From assembly GCF_014705615.1 (NCBI RefSeq), contig NZ_JACXJA010000042.1:1-64000 (forward strand): a stretch of DNA of 64,000 bases, written 5' to 3'. This document shows, piece by piece, positions 43,346 through 52,695 of this stretch. The position numbers were made by a program, and so were the translations under genes. The notes under the pieces are model-generated. The model was given only the letters and a program-made list of their open reading frames with translations. It was not told the DNA's origin and made no database searches. Position 1 is the first letter of the stretch; each line of letters opens with the position of its first letter. The stretch comes from Paenibacillus oceani. Lineage in GTDB: Bacteria > Bacillota > Bacilli > Paenibacillales > NBRC-103111.

Positions 43346-43888
43346 GTGAAAAAGCTAATGATTTATTTGGGAGTCATTGTAGCGCTTTTCGCTCTATTGT
43401 TCATTGTAAATCAACAAAGCGAAAAGGCCAAGGAACAATCCCGCGCCAGCAAGATCGATGCGGCGACAAATGAGAAAGCTAAGCAGCTGTACGGAGTCGA
43501 AGGCGCCAAGCTGCGTCCGGAGACGCTCGCCCAGCTGAACGATCCGAACTACCAGAACATTATTAAGCCGGCGGATCTGAAGGCGGCGCTGGACGACAAG
43601 AAAGATATGTACGTCTACTATTTCTCGACGACGTGCGTCCACTGCCGGGCGACTACACCGGTATTGAACCCGATCGCCAAGGATGCCGGGGTCGATCTGA
43701 AGCAGTTGAACGTGTGGGAATACGAAGCCGGCTGGAACGAATTTAAGATTACGGCAACGCCAACGCTCATCTACTACAAGGGCGGCAAGGAAGTCCAGCG
43801 TCTCGAAGGCGGCGTCAGCCATGACGGGCAGCCTGGTCATTCGAGCGATACGTTCAAGACCTTTTTCGAAGACGCCAAGAAAAAGTAA
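43346..43888 (+). CDS. Membrane-anchored thioredoxin-like protein
   Basis: A 180-residue protein starting at GTG with TTGAGGTG upstream. One N-terminal membrane segment (about 4-22) is followed by a linker and a thioredoxin fold with active site YFSTTCVHCRATTPVL (CVHC) and cis-proline region ITATPTLIYYKGGKEV. It probably acts outside the membrane as a disulfide oxidoreductase or reductase. A second extracytoplasmic thioredoxin, ResA-like, is at 63348. Confidence 0.88.
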   Translation: MKKLMIYLGVIVALFALLFIVNQQSEKAKEQSRASKIDAATNEKAKQLYGVEGAKLRPETLAQLNDPNYQNIIKPADLKAALDDKKDMYVYYFSTTCVHCRATTPVLNPIAKDAGVDLKQLNVWEYEAGWNEFKITATPTLIYYKGGKEVQRLEGGVSHDGQPGHSSDTFKTFFEDAKKK

Positions 43889-43924
43889 GTTTAAGCAAGC
43901 CAGCACATCGTCGCAAGGCAGACG

Positions 43925-43968
43925 CAACAGCGGTTGTTCCCGGTCGGGACGGCCGCTGTTGTTTTTCT
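43925..43968 (+). terminator. Terminator of the thioredoxin-like gene
   Basis: CAACAGCGG...CCGCTGTTG stem with an inner TCCCG/CGGGA, followed by TTTTTC. Confidence 0.85.
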
Positions 43969-44043
43969 CCGGACAACTGGCGTCGCCCTGCCTGTCGCGG
44001 GCTGGAATCTGCCTTTATCCGCCAAGCATCCGCCCTTTGCCCT

Positions 44044-44460
44044 TCAATCCTCCTTTACCGGTGGAAACTGCTTCAGCTCCTCGACCATCGCAGCCAGCTC
44101 GGAATGGACGATCGCAATATCGAGATCGTAGAAGTCGAACGGCTTCTCGTCGATCTGTTCCAGCTTCGTCAAATACGCCTCTGAGTCCGCCAGCAGCTTG
44201 CCCAGATCGATCCCCATCGTCATCTTCGGGTAAAACTGCAGCTTCTCGATTCCTTGGTTGAACAGTTTGATCGCCCCGCCGACGTTGCCGTTGCGGTGAT
44301 GGTACAAAGCGACTGCAATCTGAAGCAGCCCTTGATGAAGCGGATTGCGTCCCTCTTCCATCCAGAGCTCCTCCATCACCTCATGACATTCGAAATAGTC
44401 CCGCTCTACGTTAAAGTAGTACAAAAACTCGATGTACAGATTATCATAACCGATAAACAT
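44044..44460 (-). CDS. DUF309 protein
   Basis: A 138-residue helical protein with the DUF309 signature FECHEVMEELWMEEGRNPL and LHQGLLQIAVALYHHRNGN, then GAIKLFNQGIEKL. The ATG at 44460 has GGAGG seven bases upstream. Family function is unknown to me. It lies 106 bases downstream of the RelQ-like gene on the same strand. Confidence 0.88.
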   Translation of the reverse strand: MFIGYDNLYIEFLYYFNVERDYFECHEVMEELWMEEGRNPLHQGLLQIAVALYHHRNGNVGGAIKLFNQGIEKLQFYPKMTMGIDLGKLLADSEAYLTKLEQIDEKPFDFYDLDIAIVHSELAAMVEELKQFPPVKED

Positions 44461-44566
44461 AACTTCGCCTCCAGCGATCGATTGAAGGAAAGGAGCCCGC
44501 TCATCAGACGCCGGCGGCGAATATGAGGGGCTCGGGCACAAACCGATAATGCTCGCCGGCTGACGT

Positions 44567-45370
44567 TCACGTCGGGTCCGTTTTTTTGGCTCGGAGAACC
44601 GCTTCCTCGACCTGCAAAGACAGCAGCCGCAAATTCCAGATGTCTTCCGACTCCCACAGCTCGTTAAATTTCAGTTGAAAGTTAGCCGCTTCGCGAACCC
44701 GGTGGTAGTAGTACAAGTCCTGAATATGGTTCAACACCTTCGACACCAGGTTGGAGTTATCTTCAAACAGCTTCTGGGCATCCATAATCTCCTTGCGGAT
44801 GCTCGACATCTCCTGATCGAGCGCGTTAGCCGCCTCGGCCGCTTTTTGCAGCCTCAGCTTTACCTGCTCGGGCAATCTTTCCTTATATTTGTAACTGAGC
44901 GAATGCTCGATCGTCGCCCAGAAGTTCATCGCCAGCGTCCGGATCTGGAGTTCGGCCAATACGTTTTTTTGACCGAGCGAGGTCTGAACCGGGTATTCTA
45001 CGATGATGTGGTAGCTGCGGTAGCCGCTTTCCTTGTAGTTGGTAATATAATCTTTCTCGTAAATAACCGACATGTCTTTCCGCTGCCGGATCAGCTCCGA
45101 CAACCGCTGTATATCCTGGATGAATTGACACATGATGCGGATTCCGGCTATATCCTCGATCCCTTCCTCCAGTCGGTCCATCGGTACATGAAGCCGTTTC
45201 GCCTTATCCAATATGCTTGAGATCCGCTTCACTCTTCCCGTCACGAATTCGATCGGGGAATACTCATCCCGCGCCTTCATCTCTGTGCGGAGCGTCTTGA
45301 ACTTCACTTTCAGCTCCTCGACCGACTGTTCGTATGGAATCAAAAACTTTTTCCAATCCCTGCTGTCCAT
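44567..45370 (-). CDS. Small alarmone synthetase, RelQ/YjbM type
   Basis: A 267-residue (p)ppGpp synthetase with only the synthetase domain. Marks are EDIAGIRIMCQFIQDIQ, YKESGYRSYHIIVEYPVQ, AELQIRTLAMNFWATIEHS and a basic helical C-terminus. It is some 50 residues longer than Bacillus YjbM; the extra part is C-terminal and helical (residues about 215-267). GGAGGCGGG lies upstream. It makes ppGpp from GTP/GDP and ATP during stress. Confidence 0.9.
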   Translation of the reverse strand: MDSRDWKKFLIPYEQSVEELKVKFKTLRTEMKARDEYSPIEFVTGRVKRISSILDKAKRLHVPMDRLEEGIEDIAGIRIMCQFIQDIQRLSELIRQRKDMSVIYEKDYITNYKESGYRSYHIIVEYPVQTSLGQKNVLAELQIRTLAMNFWATIEHSLSYKYKERLPEQVKLRLQKAAEAANALDQEMSSIRKEIMDAQKLFEDNSNLVSKVLNHIQDLYYYHRVREAANFQLKFNELWESEDIWNLRLLSLQVEEAVLRAKKTDPT

Positions 45371-45392
45371 ACGCCCGCCTCCTGAAACGTTG

Positions 45393-46493
45393 TCACGCCT
45401 TCGCGTCCGCGCCTACGGCTTGCGAAATATGCGTATAGCCGTCACGCTGCAATAAGCGGAGCAATCCATCGTTTAGTTCCCTCAGCAGCTCCGGTCCCTT
45501 ATAGATCAGAGCCGTATATACTTCGACGAGGCTGGCCCCCGCCCGTATTTTTTCATATGCGTCTTCCGCCGTAAATATACCCCCGGAGCCTATGATCGGT
45601 AGCTTGCCGCCGGTAAGCCGGTAGACGGTGCGGATCACTTCCGTCGACTTCGAGGTCAGCGGCCTACCGCTTAAGCCGCCGGTTTCTTTCGCATGAGGAT
45701 GGGTCAGTCCTTCCCGGCCGATCGTCGTATTCGTGGCGATCACCCCGGAGATGCCGCTGGCGGCGAGCGTCTCGACCATATATTCAAGCTCGGTGCCTGT
45801 GACGTCCGGCGCAATCTTCACGAACACCGGCTTCAGCGGCAGCTTCTTCGCGGCGCTTTGCTGCTGCATCTCGTCTTTGACTGCGGCGACCAGGCTTCGC
45901 AGCTCCGCTCCATGCTGAAGGTTGCGCAGTCCCGGCGTATTCGGCGAGCTGATGTTCACGACGAAGAAGTCGCCGTACGGATACAGCTCGCGGACGCAGA
46001 TCCGGTAATCCTCTTCGGCCAGCTCATTCGGCGTATCCTTGTTTTTGCCGATATTCACTGCGACCGGAATACGCTGGGCTCCCGCCTGCCTCAAGTGGGC
46101 GGCCATCACCCTCGCGCCGACATTGTTGAAGCCCATCCGGTTAATAAGCGCATCATCGCTCGGCAGCCGGAACAATCTCGGCTTCTCGTTGCCCAGCTGC
46201 GGTCTCGGCGTTACCGTCCCGACCTCCATAAACCCGAAGCCGAGCGAGGCAAAGCCGCGAACCGCCTTTGCATTTTTATCAAGCCCGGCGGCCAAGCCGA
46301 CCGGATTCGGAAACGTCAATCCGCATAACGAAACGGTCGTCTCCGGCTTGCTGACAACTCCGAACAGGCCTTGCAACACCCCGGTCATGCCGGGAACGCG
46401 GGTGGCGGCACCCAGCCCGTCCACCGTGACATGATGGGCTTTCTCCGGATCAAGCCGGAACAATACCGGTTTGGCAATAGTGCGGTAAAGCAT
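45393..46493 (-). CDS. pyrD: Dihydroorotate dehydrogenase, quinone type (class 2)
   Basis: A 366-residue membrane-associated flavoenzyme of pyrimidine synthesis. An N-terminal helical region (LYRTIAKPVLFRLDPEKAHH) marks class 2. GLAAGLDKNAKAVRGF, RMGFNNVGA, VNISSPNTPGLR (catalytic Ser) and IIGSGGIFTAEDAYEKI are present. Class 2 uses quinone and is unusual beside the class 1B enzymes of many Firmicutes. The ATG at 46493 has ACGGAG about ten bases upstream. It stands apart from other pyr genes. Confidence 0.93.
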   Translation of the reverse strand: MLYRTIAKPVLFRLDPEKAHHVTVDGLGAATRVPGMTGVLQGLFGVVSKPETTVSLCGLTFPNPVGLAAGLDKNAKAVRGFASLGFGFMEVGTVTPRPQLGNEKPRLFRLPSDDALINRMGFNNVGARVMAAHLRQAGAQRIPVAVNIGKNKDTPNELAEEDYRICVRELYPYGDFFVVNISSPNTPGLRNLQHGAELRSLVAAVKDEMQQQSAAKKLPLKPVFVKIAPDVTGTELEYMVETLAASGISGVIATNTTIGREGLTHPHAKETGGLSGRPLTSKSTEVIRTVYRLTGGKLPIIGSGGIFTAEDAYEKIRAGASLVEVYTALIYKGPELLRELNDGLLRLLQRDGYTHISQAVGADAKA

Positions 46494-46685
46494 GAGAAGT
46501 ACACTCCGTTCTGTCTTGGACTCTATCGAACAGTTTATCTGTTTCTGAAGCAAAAAGAAAGTGGCGGATATCATTTCGGGAGTGTTGACAACCCTTGCGA
46601 TTGAAAGCCCTTTCAGGGCGGCTGTTCTTTTGCTATAATAGGCTTAAATGCATGCTGGGCATGTTCGGAAGGAAGGTTGATTCAT

Positions 46686-46817
46686 TTGGCGAACCGGAAA
46701 CCAAGCTACTCCTACAAAAAGAAGGATAAACTGAACAAGAAGGCGATCATCTGGGTCGGCTCGATCCTTGCCGCTTTTGTTTTGTTTATGATTATTCTGC
46801 TGATCTGGAATCCTTAG
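46686..46817 (+). CDS. Small membrane protein, TTG start
   Basis: A 43-residue protein reading (M)ANRKPSYSYKKKDKLNKKA then a single hydrophobic segment and LLIWNP. The TTG start follows GGAAGGAAGG at a good distance. TATAAT at 46634-46639 gives a plausible -10. A terminator follows 25 bases after the stop. No family recognised; basic head plus one helix suggests insertion in the membrane with N-in topology. Confidence 0.65.
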   Translation: MANRKPSYSYKKKDKLNKKAIIWVGSILAAFVLFMIILLIWNP

Positions 46818-46841
46818 GCTCGAACCCGGACCCCCACACAG

Positions 46842-46883
46842 CAAAATCCCCGTACAGACGGCAAGCCGCTGACGGGGATTTTG
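46842..46883. terminator. Bidirectional terminator
   Basis: AAAATCCCCGT / ACGGGGATTTT stem with inner CGGC/GCCG, between the small plus-strand gene and the minus-strand ceramidase-like gene. Confidence 0.85.
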
Positions 46884-46950
46884 TCGCTTCGGGTAACCGC
46901 TCACGCTGCTTGGCTTCGGGTGCCGTCTCTTCGTTTCATCGTCTCTCGCT

Positions 46951-48300
46951 TCATTCATGCTCCTTGTCTGATGCATTTGCGTTTGCGCTTGCGTCTGCAT
47001 AACCCAGCTTTACTTTCTCCAACAGCTCCAACGCCCGCCGTACGAACCGCTCCCCGGCCTCCGGCTGCAGCCTGCTGTATTTCCGGAGCCGGTTCTCGTA
47101 CCCTCCGCTGCCGTACGCCTCGGGCGTGCACACATAACCGCTCACCGAACCATTGGACAGCTCGTTCACGATCGTGAGCCGGAAGGGGGAGCTTTGTTTG
47201 ATCGCAAGACCGAACTCGACGAAAAGTTCGGCAGGCAGGCAAACGAGCGCCGTATCCGGTCCGAAACCGACCGCGTGAATTTCAGCCTCCGTCTCCTCTT
47301 CCTCCCGTGCCGCAAGCTCCATCGCCTGACGGGCGAAGTTTACCTCGTTTCTGGGGTAACGCTCCTCCGCTTGCAGCACCTGCCCCGCAACCGCCAATTC
47401 TTCCTCCGATGGCTTCCTGTAGCGGATTGGAACGAACACACGTTCGACTCGTATATCGAGGCTTGCGTGCGTCTCCGCTTTTTCCCGCGTGCGGATCGCT
47501 TCTCCCGCCAGAATCCGGCCCATTTTCTTGTAATGCACCGACCGGTCAAACGTTATTCGTCCGCTGACGTCGATATGATTGATATTCCCGCTCGCCCCTT
47601 GAAAAAAGAGGCTGACCGCCTGATCGCCGTACACGCGCTTGAGCGCCGCGCTTAATTCGCCGGGGTAATCGCCGCTGTATTCCAGTCCGCCCACCACGTC
47701 GGCATGACAAGCATAGTTCGTAACGATCCCGATCGGGCGGCCTTCGGGATCGTCGATGCGGATTACCGGAACGTCGGGATCGGTTGGCCCTTCCGGTCCG
47801 ACAATATCCGGATGGCCGATGCCCGGATTGGTGCGGACCGATCCGTCCCGCATGCGGAATCTGCGGTTGAACGCGATGTCGCGTTCCGCTCCGAGACCGA
47901 AGCCGATCCGCGCCTCCTGCCGGCTGGCATAAGCAATTGCTGCCGCATCCGCAGCTTTTTGAATCATCCACTGCACATAGGCGGCGTCCACCGCTTTCAC
48001 ATAACTCGTCTCGATCGTCGGACCCGACGTATGCGCATGCGTCGCCGAAACGATGATATGCTCGTATGCGATGCCGGTCTGCTCCTGCACCTTGCGGCGA
48101 ATCGCCTCCGCGTCCGGCCTGGCGATATCGATTGCGTCCAGAACAAGAAACACGACCGTGATCCGGTCCGATTCAAGCACCAGCGCCTTGACGAACAGAT
48201 CGTCCTTGACTCCCGTCGAGATGCGTTCGTTCCCCGCCCCCGGTATGGGACTGCCAAGCGGCGGCGTTATTACGAGCTCACTCATTCCGCACTTGATCAT
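46951..48300 (-). CDS. Neutral/alkaline ceramidase-like protein
   Basis: A 449-residue protein with the N-terminal domain of neutral ceramidases: MSELVITPPLGSPIPGAG, IIVSATHAHTSGP (metal-binding His pair) and NYACHADVVGG (third metal His). No signal peptide is present, unlike secreted ceramidases, and the length is well below the 650 or more residues of full enzymes. In bacilli such proteins may be amidases on other substrates. Two ATGs occur close together; GGAGG abuts the first (48306), so the second (48300) is chosen. Confidence 0.85.
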   Translation of the reverse strand: MIKCGMSELVITPPLGSPIPGAGNERISTGVKDDLFVKALVLESDRITVVFLVLDAIDIARPDAEAIRRKVQEQTGIAYEHIIVSATHAHTSGPTIETSYVKAVDAAYVQWMIQKAADAAAIAYASRQEARIGFGLGAERDIAFNRRFRMRDGSVRTNPGIGHPDIVGPEGPTDPDVPVIRIDDPEGRPIGIVTNYACHADVVGGLEYSGDYPGELSAALKRVYGDQAVSLFFQGASGNINHIDVSGRITFDRSVHYKKMGRILAGEAIRTREKAETHASLDIRVERVFVPIRYRKPSEEELAVAGQVLQAEERYPRNEVNFARQAMELAAREEEETEAEIHAVGFGPDTALVCLPAELFVEFGLAIKQSSPFRLTIVNELSNGSVSGYVCTPEAYGSGGYENRLRKYSRLQPEAGERFVRRALELLEKVKLGYADASANANASDKEHE

Positions 48301-48417
48301 GGACATCCTCCCTCATAGGCAGATCATCCTTCGAATCCTGCTTTAATTTCCAGCTTCATTCCCGCTACTTCTCATTAAACACCGGATTGCGCATGACGTC
48401 CAATGTATAATCTCTAT

Positions 48418-48445
48418 CTATTCGATGTTATTATGTAATCAATAG
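48418..48445. promoter_or_regulatory. Inverted repeat upstream of the LysR gene
   Basis: CTATTcGAT ... ATC-AATAG with AT-rich centre, 24 bases before the LysR start in the divergent gap to the ceramidase-like gene. Position and dyad fit a LysR autoregulatory site. Confidence 0.5.
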
Positions 48446-48468
48446 AATACGTGATGTAAGGAGACGAA

Positions 48469-49356
48469 ATGATGGAATGGCAGCAGCTGGAGTATTTTCA
48501 AATCGTGGCGCAGGAGGAGCATTTTACGCGCGCAGCGGACAAACTGGCTGTCTCGCAGCCGACCTTAAGCCGCTCGATCGCCAAGCTGGAGCAGGAGCTG
48601 GGAGTCCCTTTGTTCGACCGGATCGGAAGGCAGGTGAAGCTGAATCGTTACGGCGAAATGTTCTACCGGAGAACGACGCGCGTGCTCCAGGAAATCATTG
48701 ACGCCAAGCGGGAAATTGCAGAGCTGCAAGACCCGGATCGCGGAACGGTCTCTCTCGCTTTTTTGAAGACGCTCGGCTTTAGCTCCGTCCCCAATCTGGT
48801 ACGGTCCTTTCTTCAGCTATACCCCCAAATTCATTTTCAGCTGTTCCAAAACTCCACAAGTGTCATGCTGGATCAGTTGGAGCAGGGCGAGCTTGATTTC
48901 TGCATGTCTTCGATTACAGAAACAAGACCCGGGATCGAATGGGCACAGCTGTGGACGGAAGATATGTATGTCGTCGTGCCGGCCGGTCACAAGCTGGCGG
49001 GCCGCGAGCAAGTCTCGCTTCACGAGCTGGCCGAAGAAACGTTTATTGTCCTGAAGCGCGGTTACGGGACGCGGACTATATTCGAGGACGCATTCGAACA
49101 AGCGGGAATCGCACCCGACATCGCGTTCGAGAGCGATGAAGCGGTAAGTGCCCTCGGATTCGTCAAAGCGGGTCTCGGCATTACACTGCTGCCTCACGTG
49201 TCGGGCATCGATATGACGAACCTCGCCCGCCTGCCAATTGCAGATCCCGTGTGCCGTCGGACGATCGGCTTAGCCTGGAGCGAGACCCGACATCTCACTC
49301 CCTCTGCCGTCCAATTCCGTGATTATGTGCTCCAATACCCGGGATGGCCGTCCTAG
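48469..49356 (+). CDS. LysR-family transcription regulator
   Basis: A 295-residue regulator. The N-terminal HTH is typical: MEWQQLEYFQIVAQEEHFTR, AADKLAVSQPTLSRSIAKLE and ELGVPLFDRIGR. A periplasmic-binding-like effector domain follows from about 90. Two adjacent ATGs (48469, 48472) both fit AAGGAG. It is divergent from the ceramidase-like gene, with a dyad between them, so that gene is its likeliest target. The effector is unknown. Its stop lies ten bases from the convergent L,D-transpeptidase stop. Confidence 0.92.
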   Translation: MMEWQQLEYFQIVAQEEHFTRAADKLAVSQPTLSRSIAKLEQELGVPLFDRIGRQVKLNRYGEMFYRRTTRVLQEIIDAKREIAELQDPDRGTVSLAFLKTLGFSSVPNLVRSFLQLYPQIHFQLFQNSTSVMLDQLEQGELDFCMSSITETRPGIEWAQLWTEDMYVVVPAGHKLAGREQVSLHELAEETFIVLKRGYGTRTIFEDAFEQAGIAPDIAFESDEAVSALGFVKAGLGITLLPHVSGIDMTNLARLPIADPVCRRTIGLAWSETRHLTPSAVQFRDYVLQYPGWPS

Positions 49357-49365
49357 AAATGCCGG

Positions 49366-50856
49366 TTAGTCCAGCCATTTGTATACTTTGTTCGGATTCG
49401 TCTCGTCCGATACCGAAGGCAGCTTCAGCGGCTCTGCAGCACGCAGCGTCTCGTCAGGCAGCGGCAGATCCCGCCCGATCGTTACTTTCGTGCCGATCGG
49501 AACCATATCGAACAGCTCCTCCACATCCGGCTTCAGCATGCGGATGCACCCGAGCGACTTGTCTTGGCCGATGCTGGAAGGCTGGTTCGTGCCGTGTATC
49601 GCGTACAACGTATCGGAGAGCGTCATGCCGCGGCTGCCGAACGTACCGTTGTCTCTTCCGTTCGGATTGCGCACTTTCTCCGAGATCTGAAATTCACCTT
49701 CCGGCGTGCGGTCGCCTCCCAAGCCTACGGGGTAGCTGCGCAGCAGCACATTGCCGCTCACAACCGCCAAACGATGTGTCGTAATATCGACCATAATGCG
49801 CAGCGGCTCCTTCAAAGCTTCCGATGCCGGCAGCAGTTCTCCGTTCCCCGGATTCGCTGCGGCAGGCGCCGTCCCGGAAGGTTGTCCCGGCTGCGGCTCG
49901 CCGCCGGAAGTGGCGGACTGCCCGTTTTTCCGTTCCGCCAGCCATACCTCGAACTCTCTCTTCATCACAGCGGTATAACCCGTCATCAGATTATCCGGGT
50001 AGTTTTGTGCCATCTGCTCGATCTGCTCCGGCGGCTTTCCGTTTTGCTGCTCATAGGCTGCTGCGGAGGAGCGGACGATCAGCTTCTGCAGCTCGTCATT
50101 TTGCCATTTGACGTATTGGGCCGAAGGCGCGGCTGCGTCAGCAGGCTCGCACTGGCAAGCCGCGGCATCGTAATAAGTAAGCTTGGCGTCGGGAGCCGCA
50201 TGGTCCGGCCGCTGTGCCGTCACGATCGGTTTCGTACGCGCTGTCCACAGCAGCCATCTGCCGTCCCCGCTCCATGTCGGATCGGCGAGCAGCAGCGATT
50301 CGGCTTTCTCCTGCGATCTGGAGTAAAGCCGGTTCAGCATATCCGCGATCTGGTTCGTTCGCGATGATCCGGAACCGGAACCGCCGCCTGGCCGGGTATA
50401 CACCACGCCGAACTTCCCGCCTGCGGCGGATTCGGCACTGCCGCCCGTTTCCACCGCCGGGTTTTGTGCATCCTGTCCGAGCCGGTCGCCTGCCGCCACT
50501 TCCGCCGCAGACCGTTCGAACCGGTCGTCCTGAAACGGAATATGGCTTCCGAGAAGCAGCAGCAGGAGCACAACGGCGATTTTACGCCAGCGAGCCGGCC
50601 TGCCGTTGACGGTCTGCTCCGTCCGGTCTGCCGTCTCCTCCGCCGGTTCTTCGTCTTCGAGCGGATTCGTAAAGGCGGCGCTGTTCTCAAACGCACGGTA
50701 CACCTCGCCGGCCTGGGCGAAGCAGTAGTTCGCTTTCCCTTCCTCTCCCTTGGCGGCATACTGGCGCCCTAACAAATACCACGCCATTTTATTGGTCGGA
50801 TGTTCTTTAATATAGTTTTTTAAATATTTCGGATCTTCATTCTTCGGATCATCCAT
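49366..50856 (-). CDS. Membrane-anchored L,D-transpeptidase (YkuD) with TPR-like head
   Basis: A 496-residue protein. Residues 1-55 look like a TPR pair (KMAWYLLGRQYAAKGEEGKA), followed by a basic stretch and one membrane segment at about 93-110. An extracellular region follows, then a C-terminal YkuD domain at about 345-470: IMVDITTHRLAVVSGN, GDRTPEGEFQIS and IHGTNQPSSIGQDKSLGCIR, with the catalytic His and Cys. Such enzymes make 3-3 cross-links in peptidoglycan or attach proteins to it. It lies downstream of the secreted NHL protein but beyond a terminator, so it may have its own transcript. Confidence 0.88.
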   Translation of the reverse strand: MDDPKNEDPKYLKNYIKEHPTNKMAWYLLGRQYAAKGEEGKANYCFAQAGEVYRAFENSAAFTNPLEDEEPAEETADRTEQTVNGRPARWRKIAVVLLLLLLGSHIPFQDDRFERSAAEVAAGDRLGQDAQNPAVETGGSAESAAGGKFGVVYTRPGGGSGSGSSRTNQIADMLNRLYSRSQEKAESLLLADPTWSGDGRWLLWTARTKPIVTAQRPDHAAPDAKLTYYDAAACQCEPADAAAPSAQYVKWQNDELQKLIVRSSAAAYEQQNGKPPEQIEQMAQNYPDNLMTGYTAVMKREFEVWLAERKNGQSATSGGEPQPGQPSGTAPAAANPGNGELLPASEALKEPLRIMVDITTHRLAVVSGNVLLRSYPVGLGGDRTPEGEFQISEKVRNPNGRDNGTFGSRGMTLSDTLYAIHGTNQPSSIGQDKSLGCIRMLKPDVEELFDMVPIGTKVTIGRDLPLPDETLRAAEPLKLPSVSDETNPNKVYKWLD

Positions 50857-50996
50857 GCTGCCCCTCCTTCCATCAGGAAGTAACGCTATAAGCCTCTGTT
50901 CTCTGTTCTGCCTTCTGTATATCTTTGTATATCGGCCGGACTTTCAACGTTTTGAAGGCGGCGGGCAAAAATGGGTCCTCGGGTCCGTTTCGCGCA

Positions 50997-51032
50997 CAAA
51001 AAAAAGAAGAAGCCTGTCGAATCGACGGCTTC
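50997..51032 (-). terminator. Terminator of the surface-protein operon
   Basis: GGAAGCCGTCGA / TCGACAGGCTTC stem followed on the minus strand by TTCTTTTTTTTG, about 45 bases past the NHL-protein stop. Confidence 0.85.
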
Positions 51033-51072
51033 CTCCCTATCTCGTTATCCTAGTAAAGACGTATCCTGATTT

Positions 51073-52677
51073 CTACCGGTTATCCCGCAAAATAACAGTG
51101 CTTGTCGCTTCGTGCCACTCGACGTTTAACCCGAGACCTTCGGCGAAAAACCGGACCGGCACGTACGTAAGATCCGACTGGATATAAGGCGCAACGTCCA
51201 TCTGCAGACGAGTAACGGTCGAGTCTTGCGCGATTCGCTTCAGCTCTTCCTGGCCGATCGTCAGGCGGATCGTAGCTGCGTCCTTGCTCAAATCGACGGT
51301 TCTCTCCCCTGTCGACTCATCCACATTAAACGTAACTTGAAAGCCAAGCGCTTCCGTAATGGCCCGGACAGGGACCATCGTACGTCCGTTGCTCAGCTCC
51401 GGCGGCGCTTCGAAACGGATTGGGCTTCCTCCGTATACAACTTTAATCATAGCGTCCGAAGTAATGCCTTCTGGCAGATCATAAAACGCGATTTTTCTGA
51501 TTTTGTTGTTATAGGCGTCCGCCACGAGGATGCTGCCGTCATACAGCACCGCCACATCGGCAGGGTGATGGAAGCCGGCATACCGTTCCGTTCCGTCCCG
51601 GCTGCCGCCGGCGTTATCCTTTTGTCCGGCTGCCGTGCGGACGACACCGTCCTTCAAGTAACGGACCGAATGGTTCAGCGCGTCCGCAATAAGCAAACCT
51701 CCGTCCGCCGTAACCGCGAGTCCTTTCGGGAAATTAAACCGGGCGGCTCCCGCTTCCCCGTCGGCGAAATCGCCGGCTGCATACATCTGGTTTTTTCCGT
51801 AAGCCGTCTTGCTGTCGCCGGCCACCGTTGTAACGGTGCCGGTGCTAAAATCGATATAACGGATCACCTGATTGCCGGAATCGCTCACGTACAGATTGCC
51901 TTTCGCGTCAAGCGCAAGCCCCGCCGGCTCGTTGAACTTCGCCGACTTCAAGGGGCCGTCAACATAATCTCCGGCAGGAACGAGCTGGCCCGGGGTCACT
52001 TCCACGGCGCGCTCCGATAACGCATTTAACGTCGTTACGGTTCCGTCTGCGGTTATTTTACGGATCGTATGATTCAACGTATCGGCTGCATATACCGTTC
52101 CGTTAGCAGCCACCGCTACGTCCTGAGGCGTATGAAAGGCGGCTTCCTCCCCTTTCCCGTCCTTGCTGCCGAGAACCCCGCTGCCGGCCAGAGTCGTCAC
52201 CTCGCCGTTTTTGCCGATTTTGCGGATCGCATGGTTTTCCGTATCCGCCACATACACGTTGCCGGCTTGATCGGCCGCGAGTCCTTTCGGCTGCTGGAAT
52301 ACCGCAGCGGCTGCCGCGCCGTCGATCATCCCGCCGATCGGGTAGGAATAGTCGTCTTTGCCGATCGTAATTCCCGCGTAAGTCGAAACTTCCGAGGCGG
52401 CGAGCTTGCGGATCAAGTGGCTGCGCGCATCCGCCACCAGCACCGAGCCGTCTGGAAGCGCCAGCAGGCTCCACGGCGCCCGGAACGTGGAATCTGCAGC
52501 TTTGCCGTTCGCTTCGCCCAAGTCGCCTCTGCCTGCGACCGTTGTGACTTGAGAGAGCGGTTGTCCTTCCCCGCCGGTTACGGCCAAACCGATGCCGGCG
52601 CCGGTCGCCGCCGTGCCTCCAAGGAACAAAGAAGCGGCCAGCAACGGAGCGATGAGCAGTTTATCCTTTTTTTTCAT
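51073..52677 (-). CDS. Secreted NHL-repeat protein with copper-amine-oxidase-like stalk
   Basis: A 534-residue exported protein. The signal peptide covers about 1-27. Six or so NHL repeats fill about 40-395, each with GNVYVADTENHAIRKI or similar, forming a beta-propeller. The C-terminal 120 residues are the copper amine oxidase N-terminal (stalk) domain common in Paenibacillus surface proteins: PPELSNGRTMVPVRAITEAL and DLTYVPVRFFAEGLGLNVEW. GGAGAG precedes the ATG. It is the third gene after the FecR-cohesin and dockerin genes with short gaps, so it is likely the third partner of a surface complex. Confidence 0.88.
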   Translation of the reverse strand: MKKKDKLLIAPLLAASLFLGGTAATGAGIGLAVTGGEGQPLSQVTTVAGRGDLGEANGKAADSTFRAPWSLLALPDGSVLVADARSHLIRKLAASEVSTYAGITIGKDDYSYPIGGMIDGAAAAAVFQQPKGLAADQAGNVYVADTENHAIRKIGKNGEVTTLAGSGVLGSKDGKGEEAAFHTPQDVAVAANGTVYAADTLNHTIRKITADGTVTTLNALSERAVEVTPGQLVPAGDYVDGPLKSAKFNEPAGLALDAKGNLYVSDSGNQVIRYIDFSTGTVTTVAGDSKTAYGKNQMYAAGDFADGEAGAARFNFPKGLAVTADGGLLIADALNHSVRYLKDGVVRTAAGQKDNAGGSRDGTERYAGFHHPADVAVLYDGSILVADAYNNKIRKIAFYDLPEGITSDAMIKVVYGGSPIRFEAPPELSNGRTMVPVRAITEALGFQVTFNVDESTGERTVDLSKDAATIRLTIGQEELKRIAQDSTVTRLQMDVAPYIQSDLTYVPVRFFAEGLGLNVEWHEATSTVILRDNR

Positions 52678-52695
52678 GGGTCTCTCCTTTGTCCG

